Source: Melghirimyces algeriensis
GTDB lineage: Bacteria; Bacillota; Bacilli; Thermoactinomycetales; DSM-45169
Direction of reading: 5' to 3'
Length of the DNA stretch: 55,390 bases
Assembly: GCF_900182565.1 (NCBI RefSeq)
Contig: NZ_FXTI01000017.1
Span: forward strand, 1 to 55,390
The translations under genes and the position numbers were made by a program. The notes below the pieces were generated by a model. It had not been told where the DNA came from. It did not search any database and saw only the letters and a list, made by a program, of their open reading frames with translations. The number at the start of each line of letters is the position of its first letter. The stretch's first letter is position 1. Positions 5,844 through 13,398 of the stretch are shown piece by piece.

Positions 5844-8171
5844 ATGATGAATCATTGTGGCTCTCTATCCCGCAGAAAAACATACAAATGGGCAAAATAT
5901 GGCGGTTATCATCCACTGGTGTGGGTTTTGATCACGGGCACGGCGATCAGCCGGATCGCTTCATTTATGAGTCTTCCTTTTCTTGCGATTTATTTGTCCA
6001 ACAATCTGGATCTTGATGCGTTTACAGTGGGGATCGTTCTGGGAGTAGCCGGGCTGACCGGTTCTGTAGGAGGGTTTGTGGGAGGTTATCTGTCCGATCG
6101 TTGGGGTCGGCATTTGATCTTGATTGTCTCTCTGTTTGTCTGGACCGGAGCATTTTGGGGGTTTTCCTTGGCAGATACGGTTCATCATTTATTTATGCTT
6201 AATGCGTTGAATGGATTGTGTCGCTCCGTTTTTGAAACCACTTCCCAAGCATTGATGTCCGATCTATCCACTCCCAAGCAACGGCTAAAAATATTTGGCT
6301 ACCGTTATATTGCGATAAATGTCGGAATGGTGATCGGTCCTTTGCTGGGGGCCGTTTTATTCCAGCTGATGGGGATGAAGGTTTTTCAGTATACTTCAAC
6401 CATTTATCTCATCTATTTTGTTTTTCTCTGCGTATTGTTTCGTATTTTCCGTTCCGATCTGATGAATGGGAACCACTCAAAGGTTCCGTTTTCAGAATGT
6501 GTAAGGGTGCTGGCCCGTGACCGTTCTTTGGGTTTGTTTGTTCTGGCAGGCGTCCTCTTTTTTTCGGCTTTTTCCCAATTGGAATCCACACTGCCCATTC
6601 ATCTCAAATCTTTGGGGAAGGAACCGGAATTTTTTTCTTATCTTTTAATGATGAATGCAGGTGTTGTGATTCTGTTTCAACACCCGATGAATCGTTGGGC
6701 AGGAAAGAAAAGCATTTTGACCGGTCTGGTCATCGGCAGTGCTTTATGTGTTGCCGGCTTTTCCTCCTTTGCGGTCGGGGGGACAGATATCGCATTTATG
6801 GTCGGGATGTTTTTGTTTACATTGGGCGAGGTTCTTGTCTTTCCCGTTTCCAGTCTGTTTATCGATCGAATTGCGGAAGAAAGAATGAGAGGCGTTTACT
6901 ACGGCGCGAATAACTTTAGTCAATTTGGATTGTTTATTGGTCCGTTCATCGGTGGCTGGTTATTGGAAACGTTCGGCAGAGAACATCTGTGGTGGTTGAT
7001 GGCATTGCTGATGCTGTATCCGCTGTTGTTATATGCCATGGGCTATCGCATTTATGCCCAGAGCCGGGGTGTCACAATTCTGGAAATCATCCGGCGTTTT
7101 TTACTGGATTTAGGCCTGATCCGTGTGATGAAAGGGATGGTAAAAATCCTCCCACTCCTTCTGACAATCGGAGTTTTCCTGTTCTTTCTGTCAGATCCGT
7201 GGGTCAAGCAAGCTTTGGTTAAACCGTCGCGATCTGAAACGGTAACGGTTCGGATTGGCAAAGACGCTTCCATGTTCGAGATCGGAAGGAAGCTTGAAGA
7301 AAAAGGGGTGATTCGAAACGGTTTCTTATTTCCCGTCTATGCTTTTCAGCAATCGATTCAAAAAGGGGTCCGTCTGCAGCCGGGAACGTATCAAATTCAG
7401 GCAGGGATAAGCCCTGAAAAATTGCTTCAAACCCTGAATCGTGGAACGCAAAAAGTTGTGATTCGGGAAGGAGCGACGGTTCAGGAGATTGGCCAATTAT
7501 TAAAGCATTATGGAATATCTGAAGAAGAGTGGAATCGTGGTATCTATAAAAAATGGGATCAGTTTTCCTTTCTGAATCTGCTTCCCAGCAATCGACCCTA
7601 TCGATTGGAAGGGTATCTGGCTCCTGGAACCTATGAATTGAACAAAGATGCAGATGCGGAGATGTTGATTGATATGATGTTGCAACGATTTAACAACAGG
7701 CTGACAGGGGATTTGAAAGAGCAATTGCAACGTTGCGATCTCCGTGTGGATGAGTGGGTGATTATGGCTTCTCTGATCGAGGAACAGGCATCAAATGGAA
7801 AGGATAAGCGGGAAGTTTTCCGCAGGATTCAATATTCGCTTCAAAACGATTTACCTATAGGAATTCGAACCTTGCCTGCTCCATATGGAGAACTGGAGGA
7901 GTATCACATATGGAAAGTTCAAGGATTACCTCCTGGTCCAATCAACAATCCAAGTCTCGAATCTCTTCGTGTAGTACTGGGCTTGATGAAAGACGGAGAT
8001 TCCCATGTTTCTTCTCTCAAACCCAAAGATTTTGCCAATCAACAGGAAACAGTGAACAGACAGCGGGAAAATGGAATCGAATCCCATCCAACGTGGAGAA
8101 AACAACAAAAGCCAATCAAAACGAATAAAAACACCAATTGGAAGAATGGACACCCATCAGCGATGGAATGA
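5844..8171 (+). CDS. Fusion: MFS transporter + MltG-type endolytic transglycosylase
   Basis: A single uninterrupted frame of 775 residues. Residues 1 to about 415 are a full MFS transporter with 12 helices; GGYLSDRWGRHLI is the loop 2-3 signature. A basic linker (about 415-432) leads to a further helix (434-453), then an MltG/YceG domain. That domain has LEGYLAPGTYEL (588-599), ASLIEEQ with E646 at the position of the catalytic glutamate, and QGLPPGPINNPS near 693. MltG cuts nascent peptidoglycan glycan strands outside the membrane. The 13th helix would carry the domain across, which makes the topology sensible. The start follows AGGAAG. A bidirectional terminator follows. Joining these two families is highly unusual. 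Confidence 0.88.
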   Translation: MMNHCGSLSRRKTYKWAKYGGYHPLVWVLITGTAISRIASFMSLPFLAIYLSNNLDLDAFTVGIVLGVAGLTGSVGGFVGGYLSDRWGRHLILIVSLFVWTGAFWGFSLADTVHHLFMLNALNGLCRSVFETTSQALMSDLSTPKQRLKIFGYRYIAINVGMVIGPLLGAVLFQLMGMKVFQYTSTIYLIYFVFLCVLFRIFRSDLMNGNHSKVPFSECVRVLARDRSLGLFVLAGVLFFSAFSQLESTLPIHLKSLGKEPEFFSYLLMMNAGVVILFQHPMNRWAGKKSILTGLVIGSALCVAGFSSFAVGGTDIAFMVGMFLFTLGEVLVFPVSSLFIDRIAEERMRGVYYGANNFSQFGLFIGPFIGGWLLETFGREHLWWLMALLMLYPLLLYAMGYRIYAQSRGVTILEIIRRFLLDLGLIRVMKGMVKILPLLLTIGVFLFFLSDPWVKQALVKPSRSETVTVRIGKDASMFEIGRKLEEKGVIRNGFLFPVYAFQQSIQKGVRLQPGTYQIQAGISPEKLLQTLNRGTQKVVIREGATVQEIGQLLKHYGISEEEWNRGIYKKWDQFSFLNLLPSNRPYRLEGYLAPGTYELNKDADAEMLIDMMLQRFNNRLTGDLKEQLQRCDLRVDEWVIMASLIEEQASNGKDKREVFRRIQYSLQNDLPIGIRTLPAPYGELEEYHIWKVQGLPPGPINNPSLESLRVVLGLMKDGDSHVSSLKPKDFANQQETVNRQRENGIESHPTWRKQQKPIKTNKNTNWKNGHPSAME

Positions 8172-8198
8172 TCATTGGACGGTTGTATACGCTAAACA

Positions 8199-8245
8199 TG
8201 AAAAGGGATGAAACCGATTCAGCGTTTCATCCCTTTTCATTTTCT
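8199..8245. terminator. Bidirectional terminator between the MFS-MltG gene and moeB
   Basis: A perfect 15-bp stem (TGAAAAGGGATGAAA at 8199-8213, TTTCATCCCTTTTCA at 8225-8239), with T-runs on both strands, separates convergent genes. Confidence 0.85.
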
Positions 8246-8249
8246 GATT

Positions 8250-9287
8250 TTAGGTTCCTATATATCTGGCTATAAGAGAGCGTGCCAATGTCGGATTGTC
8301 TGTTCCCTGGACCAGAATTCGGCCATCGGGAAAAAGAATGAGCTTGTGTTGTGGATCTACCTGCGCTCGAAGAAGAAAGCGGTTTTGTTCCACAGGACCG
8401 AGGGATGAAAGGTTCTTTTTCAACCGATTCAGATCCAGTTGTTGTGGAGGGTTGGGTGTGATTTGGACTGTGTTCCTCCCACAGAGAGAGACGGCTGTTT
8501 CTTCCCGGTTAAAATGATCCAGGTATTCGTAATGTTGTTTGCCGCAAGCAGGGCAATCCTTTCGCTTTTTCCCGTTCATATGAAACCCGGCGTTGTGATT
8601 TTGCCACAGTTCAAAGTGGCGAAGCCGTTGGTCCAAGGCGTCCAGATCATTTACAAGCAATTTAAGAGCTTCTGTTGCCTGACAAGCGGCCACCATTTGA
8701 ATAATCGGGCCGATTACTCCTGCAGTATCACAGGTGTCTGCTGTACCCGGTCCAGGGGAGTCAGGAAAGAGGCAGCGAAGACAGGGAGTGATATGGGGAC
8801 GGATGGTAAAAGTCATTCCCCTGGAACTGACAGCCCCTCCGTAGATCCAAGGGATCTCATGCTTCACACAGACATCATTGATTAGGTAGCGGGTAGCAAA
8901 ATTGTCTGTCCCGTCTAAAACAAGATCTACCCCCGTCAGCAGATCTTCCGCATTGCTTCCATTTAAATCTGTAATGTGGGTTTCCAATTTTACACCTGAA
9001 TTGATTGCGGACAATTTCTTTTCAGCGGCAACCGCCTTAGGCAGACCCTGTTTGGCATCACTTTCATCAAATAACATTTGCCGTTGCAGATTACTCCACT
9101 CCACAAAATCCCGATCGATTAACCGGATCTGTCCCACTCCTGCCCGTACCATATGGTGGGATAGCGCGGTACCGAGGGCACCGAGGCCAATTACTGCGAC
9201 TTGTGATTGAGCCAAACGACGTTGTCCTTGTTCACCAATCGGCGGGAAGAGAATTTGTCTTGAATAGCGAATCGAATCTTCTTCCAT
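8250..9287 (-). CDS. moeB: MoeB/ThiF-family adenylyltransferase
   Basis: A 345-residue E1-like enzyme that adenylates the C-terminal glycine of a ubiquitin-like sulfur carrier, here most likely the MoaD part encoded directly upstream. Visible are the nucleotide loop VIGLGALGTA, DRDFVEWSNLQRQ with the ATP-binding arginine, DGTDNFATRYLIND, and two zinc-binding CxxC pairs (CLRC and CPAC). CDTAGVIGP carries the conserved family cysteine. A C-terminal extension of about 80 residues has no rhodanese motif. GGAGGAGGT lies five bases before the ATG. It follows moaX by 108 bases on the same strand. ThiF is the alternative, but the neighbour favours MoeB. Confidence 0.88.
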   Translation of the reverse strand: MEEDSIRYSRQILFPPIGEQGQRRLAQSQVAVIGLGALGTALSHHMVRAGVGQIRLIDRDFVEWSNLQRQMLFDESDAKQGLPKAVAAEKKLSAINSGVKLETHITDLNGSNAEDLLTGVDLVLDGTDNFATRYLINDVCVKHEIPWIYGGAVSSRGMTFTIRPHITPCLRCLFPDSPGPGTADTCDTAGVIGPIIQMVAACQATEALKLLVNDLDALDQRLRHFELWQNHNAGFHMNGKKRKDCPACGKQHYEYLDHFNREETAVSLCGRNTVQITPNPPQQLDLNRLKKNLSSLGPVEQNRFLLRAQVDPQHKLILFPDGRILVQGTDNPTLARSLIARYIGT

Positions 9288-9395
9288 TGTCTACCTCCTC
9301 CAACGGATGGTGTAGCCATCGAGGGTGTATAAACTGTAAGATAAATATAAGATCTTCATTCATGATGAATGGAGGAATAAGGAAATTCCCTCCGT

Positions 9396-10115
9396 TCAGG
9401 CTTTGAAATTTGTCTTTTTGGGAATGCCGGGTTTTTTCAGAGGGTCCCAAGGTCCTGTTTGAGGTCCTTGCCATGCTGAACCATCTTCCCATATCTCTTT
9501 TTTCCAGATGGGAACAATCTCTTTTAGTCGCTCAATAGCATAGTGGCCGGATTCGAAAGCTTCGTTCCTGTGAGGGGAAGCAACAGCGATCAGTAGACTG
9601 ATCTCTCCGATCCTCAGGTTTCCGATGCGATGTGCCATTGCAATGCGTACACCAGGCCACCGTTTTTCAATTTCCTCACCGATTTCCTCCATTTTACGAA
9701 CCGCCATGGGGGCATAAGCTTCGTATTCCAAGGAAACGGTGCGCTGTCCATGGGTGAATTCCCGCACGGTACCGGCAAACGTTAAAACTGCTCCAGCATA
9801 AGGATTGGTCACTTTCTGGATCAGTTCATCGGCGGAAAGAGGTTTTTCAGTAACGGAACAAAATGGCTTTTCACCTCCACTGACAGGAGGAATGACAGCC
9901 ACTTCTGCATTTGGGTGGATTTCCTGTTCCTGTTCAGCGTATTCTTGGTTGAGCGCGATTGCGGAATTCCGGATCAACTTTTCCGCATGGGGGTATTTTT
10001 CTGCAAGCCGGTTGATGAGATCCCGAACAGTGGCGCCCTCCGGAAGTTCCAGTTCGATGGATGATTGTCCCACGACATCGGCTAATCCGGCAAATAACAG
10101 GATGGAGATTTGCAT
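9396..10115 (-). CDS. moaX: MoaD-MoaE fusion, molybdopterin synthase
   Basis: A 239-residue protein that joins both subunits of molybdopterin synthase, which inserts the dithiolene sulfurs into precursor Z. Residues 1-81 are MoaD-like and end in PPVSGG, with the glycine pair at 80-81. Residues from about 85 are MoaE, with FAGTVREFTHG, YEAYAPMAVRKM, HRIGNLRIGE and the active-site lysines in VPIWKKEIW. MoaD needs a free C-terminal glycine for thiocarboxylation, so cleavage after G81 is expected, as reported for mycobacterial MoaX. The start at 10115 follows AAAGGGG; upstream in-frame codons have no ribosome binding site. Confidence 0.88.
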   Translation of the reverse strand: MQISILLFAGLADVVGQSSIELELPEGATVRDLINRLAEKYPHAEKLIRNSAIALNQEYAEQEQEIHPNAEVAVIPPVSGGEKPFCSVTEKPLSADELIQKVTNPYAGAVLTFAGTVREFTHGQRTVSLEYEAYAPMAVRKMEEIGEEIEKRWPGVRIAMAHRIGNLRIGEISLLIAVASPHRNEAFESGHYAIERLKEIVPIWKKEIWEDGSAWQGPQTGPWDPLKKPGIPKKTNFKA

Positions 10116-10255
10116 GAAACGATCCCCTTTCAATAAACAAATAATGAACCGAAACAAAATGTGTTGTCCTTTACATTATATCGCATTGTGATCTGACAGA
10201 AGAAGTGAAAGAGCTTTGAGGGTTTTCTGACCAGGACGAGGGGGAATGAAAAACC

Positions 10256-10687
10256 ATGCGGGATGCCAAGGAAGTAACCAGTTTGATTTTCCGTTTGATT
10301 GTTCAACAGTTGGAAAATATGCCAGAACAAGATCGTTTAATCTGTCGGGTGGAGGCATTGGCTTCTGAATTGGATATCACTTTGAAGTCTGGTGAAGAAT
10401 ACCGGGTCCGGATCAGTCGGATCAATCCTTCGTATGGAAATGAGGAATCAATGGTGGATCGTAATCAAGAGAATCGACGGGAAAAGCGAGTGGCAATTGA
10501 GGATTGGGAAGATCTGATCGATACGTGTGAGACGGTTATTCAGTTTCTTGAATATGACAAAAAGAAGATGGAGGAGCTTACGTCTCTTGTTCCGGATTTT
10601 CCTTGGGAAAATCGATCCCGTATGATGGAAGATGTTTTAAACCAGTTGAAGAGCTCTCTGTATAAATTTCGTTCGGATCAACGTTGA
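10256..10687 (+). CDS. Hypothetical protein, 143 residues
   Basis: I do not recognise this protein. It is highly charged, probably mostly helical and cytoplasmic, with no signal peptide, membrane segment or cysteine cluster except one cysteine pair separated by about 65 residues. The ATG at 10256 follows GAGGGGGA at slightly long spacing. It sits alone between the divergent moaX gene and the Bax-inhibitor-like gene, which has its own promoter. Codon use resembles its neighbours, so it is probably a real gene. No function is proposed. Confidence 0.7.
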   Translation: MRDAKEVTSLIFRLIVQQLENMPEQDRLICRVEALASELDITLKSGEEYRVRISRINPSYGNEESMVDRNQENRREKRVAIEDWEDLIDTCETVIQFLEYDKKKMEELTSLVPDFPWENRSRMMEDVLNQLKSSLYKFRSDQR

Positions 10688-10709
10688 CAACATATCGAAA
10701 TCTTTTTTG

Positions 10710-10738
10710 TTGCGCCTAAAATGGTTCTCTTCTATACT
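10710..10738 (+). promoter_or_regulatory. Sigma-A promoter of the Bax-inhibitor-like gene
   Basis: TTGCGC (10710-10715), a 17-base spacer and TATACT (10733-10738), about 35 bases upstream of the start codon. Confidence 0.55.
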
Positions 10739-10773
10739 TATAGAGGAAAACACAACCATAGGAGGAAAATTTG

Positions 10774-11448
10774 ATGGAAACGAGTGCGGATCGCCCTTAT
10801 ACCGGTTTAATGATCCGAGTATTTTCCTGGATGTTCGCTGCTTTGTCTCTGACAGGCATTGTTTCTTTTTTTCTGATAAATGATGGGCGGATTCTCAACT
10901 ATTTTTACCAGAATACAGGAGTGCTTTTTGGGCTCTTTATTGCTGAACTGCTTCTGGTGTTTTTTCTGGCCGCCAGAGTACATAAATTGTCTGTAGGATC
11001 AGCCACGTTTTTCTTTTTTCTTTATGCCACACTTAATGGCTTTACCATCACACCCTTGGTGGCTCTCTATACCCCTTACTCCATCGCTTCGGTGTTTTTC
11101 ATCACGGCAGGAATGTTTGGGATTTTCGCTTTATATGGCGCTGTGACAAAACGAGATCTTTCCCGGATGGGAAGCATCCTGATCATGGCTTTGATTGGAA
11201 TCATCCTGGCTACGATTGTCAATATATGGATTAAAAGCCCGGCTTTGTATTGGGTGGTGACGTACCTGGGTGTCGCCATATTCTGCGGATTGACAGCTTA
11301 TGATATTCAGAAAATCAAAAATATCCAGGACCAACACATGGATGAGGATACACACACAAAAACAGCAATTATGGGAGCTCTGGCTTTATATCTTGATTTT
11401 ATCAATATGTTTATCTACCTGCTTCGTATTTTTGGAGACCGGGATTAA
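10774..11448 (+). CDS. Bax inhibitor-1/YccA-family membrane protein
   Basis: A 224-residue protein with seven hydrophobic helices and the family signature near the C-terminus (GLTAYDIQKIKN, then ALALYLDFINMFIYLLRIFG). Bacterial members such as BsYetJ are calcium-permeable, pH-sensitive membrane proteins; that activity is family knowledge and not shown here. The C-terminal aspartate-containing segment matches the proposed pH-sensing region. ATG 10774 is preferred to the TTG at 10771 because GGAGG lies eight bases upstream. It is a single-gene unit with its own promoter and terminator. Confidence 0.88.
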   Translation: METSADRPYTGLMIRVFSWMFAALSLTGIVSFFLINDGRILNYFYQNTGVLFGLFIAELLLVFFLAARVHKLSVGSATFFFFLYATLNGFTITPLVALYTPYSIASVFFITAGMFGIFALYGAVTKRDLSRMGSILIMALIGIILATIVNIWIKSPALYWVVTYLGVAIFCGLTAYDIQKIKNIQDQHMDEDTHTKTAIMGALALYLDFINMFIYLLRIFGDRD

Positions 11449-11490
11449 ATCAAAAGACCACTTGCCAACCGACAAGTGGTCTTTTGATTT
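11447..11490. terminator. Bidirectional terminator
   Basis: A perfect 18-bp stem (AAATCAAAAGACCACTTG and its complement) begins at the stop codon of the Bax-inhibitor-like gene and also ends the convergent aminotransferase gene. Confidence 0.85.
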
Positions 11491-11509
11491 ATGGCTGGTT
11501 TTAACCTGT

Positions 11510-12613
11510 CTACACCAGGTTGTGTACCGTTTTGCGAAGGATGTGTGCCAAAAGGTTCTGCTCCTTGGGGGTACCAACACTGATACGGAGACAATGGTTC
11601 AAGGGAGGGACATTTGGAACCCGGATAAAGACTCCCTGTTCCCAAAGGGCCTCGCGGATTGAGGTTGCCCGTTCCGCGCTTCCTACATCGATGGCGACAA
11701 AGTTGGTCGCCGAAGGATAAGCGGAAAATCCCAATTCTTCAGCTAATTTTGCGTATTCCTGGCGTCCTTTGGCAACATGTTTTACCACTTGTTGCAAAAA
11801 GTCAGGATCTTTCAATGAAGCGAGTGCACCGGCTTGTGCCATCCGGTTGACTCCAAAATGATTGCGGATCTTGTCAAAAGATTGGACGATTTCGCGGTGA
11901 GTGATCGCGTAGCCGATTCGTGCACCGGCCAATCCGTGGGCTTTGGAAAAAGTGCGCGTTCGAATGATGCCGGGATCGGCGGGATCGACGGGCAGAACCG
12001 CCTCGTCCGGAGCAAATTCGATATAAGCTTCATCCAGAACCAAAAGGCAGTCTTCAGGGATTTGCGAGCGAAAATCTTTTAATTCATCTTTGGTAAACCA
12101 AGTGCCTGTCGGGTTATCGGGATTGGCCAAATAGAGGATGCGGGATTTTGTTTTTACAGCGGTTTGAAGTAATCCCTCCAAGTCGTTTTTCCCATTTCGA
12201 TAGGGTACTTCATGAAGGATTCCACCAAAACCTTTCACATGATAATTGAAGGTGGGGTAACCACCAAGCGATGTAGTGACCGAATCTCCGGGGTTCAGGT
12301 ATACCCGCGCAATCCAGCCCAGTAATTCATCGATTCCACCTCCTACTGAAATTTCTTCCATTTTGATACGGTGGAGGGTTGCCAGCTCCTTACGCAGATC
12401 GTAATGAGTACTGTCCCCATACAGATGGCTTTCCGTGATACATTCTTGCATAGCCTTATAGGCTTTGGGAGATATTCCATAAGTGCTTTCATTGGCGCCC
12501 AATCGAAGGTGGATTTTGATACCAGTTTGGCGCTCCAACGTTTCCGGTGCTGTAAAAGGAACTGTAGCCGGGAGATGGCTTACAATCTGGGATCGGGGCG
12601 GTTTGGTTGACAT
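11510..12613 (-). CDS. PLP-dependent aminotransferase (HisC-like, class I/II)
   Basis: A 367-residue fold-type I aminotransferase closest in appearance to histidinol-phosphate aminotransferases. NPDNPTGTW (near 164), DEAYIEF (194-200) and the PLP lysine K224 in TFSKAHGLAGARIGYA are all present, as is the C-terminal RISVGTPKEQ arginine motif. It could use histidinol phosphate or an aromatic amino acid, since such enzymes overlap. No his genes are in the window, which leaves the role open. The ATG at 12613 follows AAGGGGGA. Transcribed alone on the minus strand. Confidence 0.85.
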   Translation of the reverse strand: MSTKPPRSQIVSHLPATVPFTAPETLERQTGIKIHLRLGANESTYGISPKAYKAMQECITESHLYGDSTHYDLRKELATLHRIKMEEISVGGGIDELLGWIARVYLNPGDSVTTSLGGYPTFNYHVKGFGGILHEVPYRNGKNDLEGLLQTAVKTKSRILYLANPDNPTGTWFTKDELKDFRSQIPEDCLLVLDEAYIEFAPDEAVLPVDPADPGIIRTRTFSKAHGLAGARIGYAITHREIVQSFDKIRNHFGVNRMAQAGALASLKDPDFLQQVVKHVAKGRQEYAKLAEELGFSAYPSATNFVAIDVGSAERATSIREALWEQGVFIRVPNVPPLNHCLRISVGTPKEQNLLAHILRKTVHNLV

Positions 12614-12650
12614 GGATGATTCCCCCTTTTTGGCAAATCTTCATCTTGTT

Positions 12651-12686
12651 AAAAAACGGACGGGAACTTTTCCCATCCGTTTTTTT
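12651..12686 (-). terminator. Terminator upstream of the aminotransferase, probably for the small-peptide transcript
   Basis: AAAAAACGGA and TCCGTTTTTT with an inner GGGA and TCCC form a stem with T-runs on both strands. It lies downstream of the 26-residue ORF on the minus strand, so it may end that transcript. Confidence 0.65.
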
Positions 12687-12889
12687 AAATATTAAGTAAA
12701 CAAACTGACCATTCTTGAAATGATAGGAGTTGAATACCAAATACAATGCTCCTGGTGGGAATCCCCTTTGTATTTCGCTCATCCTTGGTTAATTTGACTC
12801 TACTCCGAAGAATTTTATGATGACACATAGGATAGACCCATTAGATGCCATTATCCACATAAACGGATATTCATAGGGGTGAGTTTCAA

Positions 12890-12970
12890 TCAGGTGAAGA
12901 GTTGCAGAAATTCAGCTACTGCAGGGAGTACTTTTCCGAGAAGCTTCAGCACACCGATAGCGATATCCAA
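12890..12970 (-). CDS. Small hydrophobic peptide, 26 residues
   Basis: A short frame with an ideal ribosome binding site: AAAGGAGGT on the minus strand (12978-12986), seven bases before a TTG start, and a TGA stop at 12890. The peptide begins MDIAIGVLKLLGKVLP and goes on AVAEFLQLFT. It has two lysines, one aspartate and one glutamate in an otherwise hydrophobic, helix-prone chain. The size and composition recall leaderless peptides, phenol-soluble modulins or type I toxins. A promoter-like TTGATC, 18 bases, TATTCT lies about 130 bases upstream. No immunity or export gene is adjacent. That it is translated is inferred from the ribosome binding site only. Confidence 0.5.
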   Translation of the reverse strand: MDIAIGVLKLLGKVLPAVAEFLQLFT

Positions 12971-12986
12971 GAGAAAGACCTCCTTT

Positions 12987-13398
12987 GCATGAATGATCCA
13001 TCATAAGGAGTAAGGAATTATCAAAAATCAAGCAGATATGGGTCTTCAAAAGTTCCGGAGCGCAGTAATATGGACAGCTTCCTCATTTTCATTATGAAGT
13101 TTGTTTGTTACAAACATAGAATAAGAGATGATTATCGGAAAGATCAAGTGTTAAATTTCATTTTTTACATATTCATTTTATATTTTATACTTTTGATACA
13201 AACTCATAGAACCTTTGATTTAATGGGTGTACATTGATATTCATCTGTACTGTTTTGGTACATTTTTATTCGCTAAATTTTTGAGACACATTTTATTGTT
13301 TCTGTTTTAAAAATATCCATTTCTTCTCCTCGACACTTTGAAAAGTGGGTGCTATGCTTGTTTTAACCGAAGAATATTCGGAAAAGGTGGGGGCATTT
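12987..13398. other. AT-rich intergenic region upstream of moeA
   Basis: No further gene is supported here. The stretch is clearly richer in A+T than its surroundings. It contains a palindrome TGTTTGTTACAAACA near 13108 and several TGTAC-containing inverted repeats near 13227-13262. It probably carries the divergent promoters of the small peptide and the moeA operon. I see no recognisable Moco riboswitch. Confidence 0.4.
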
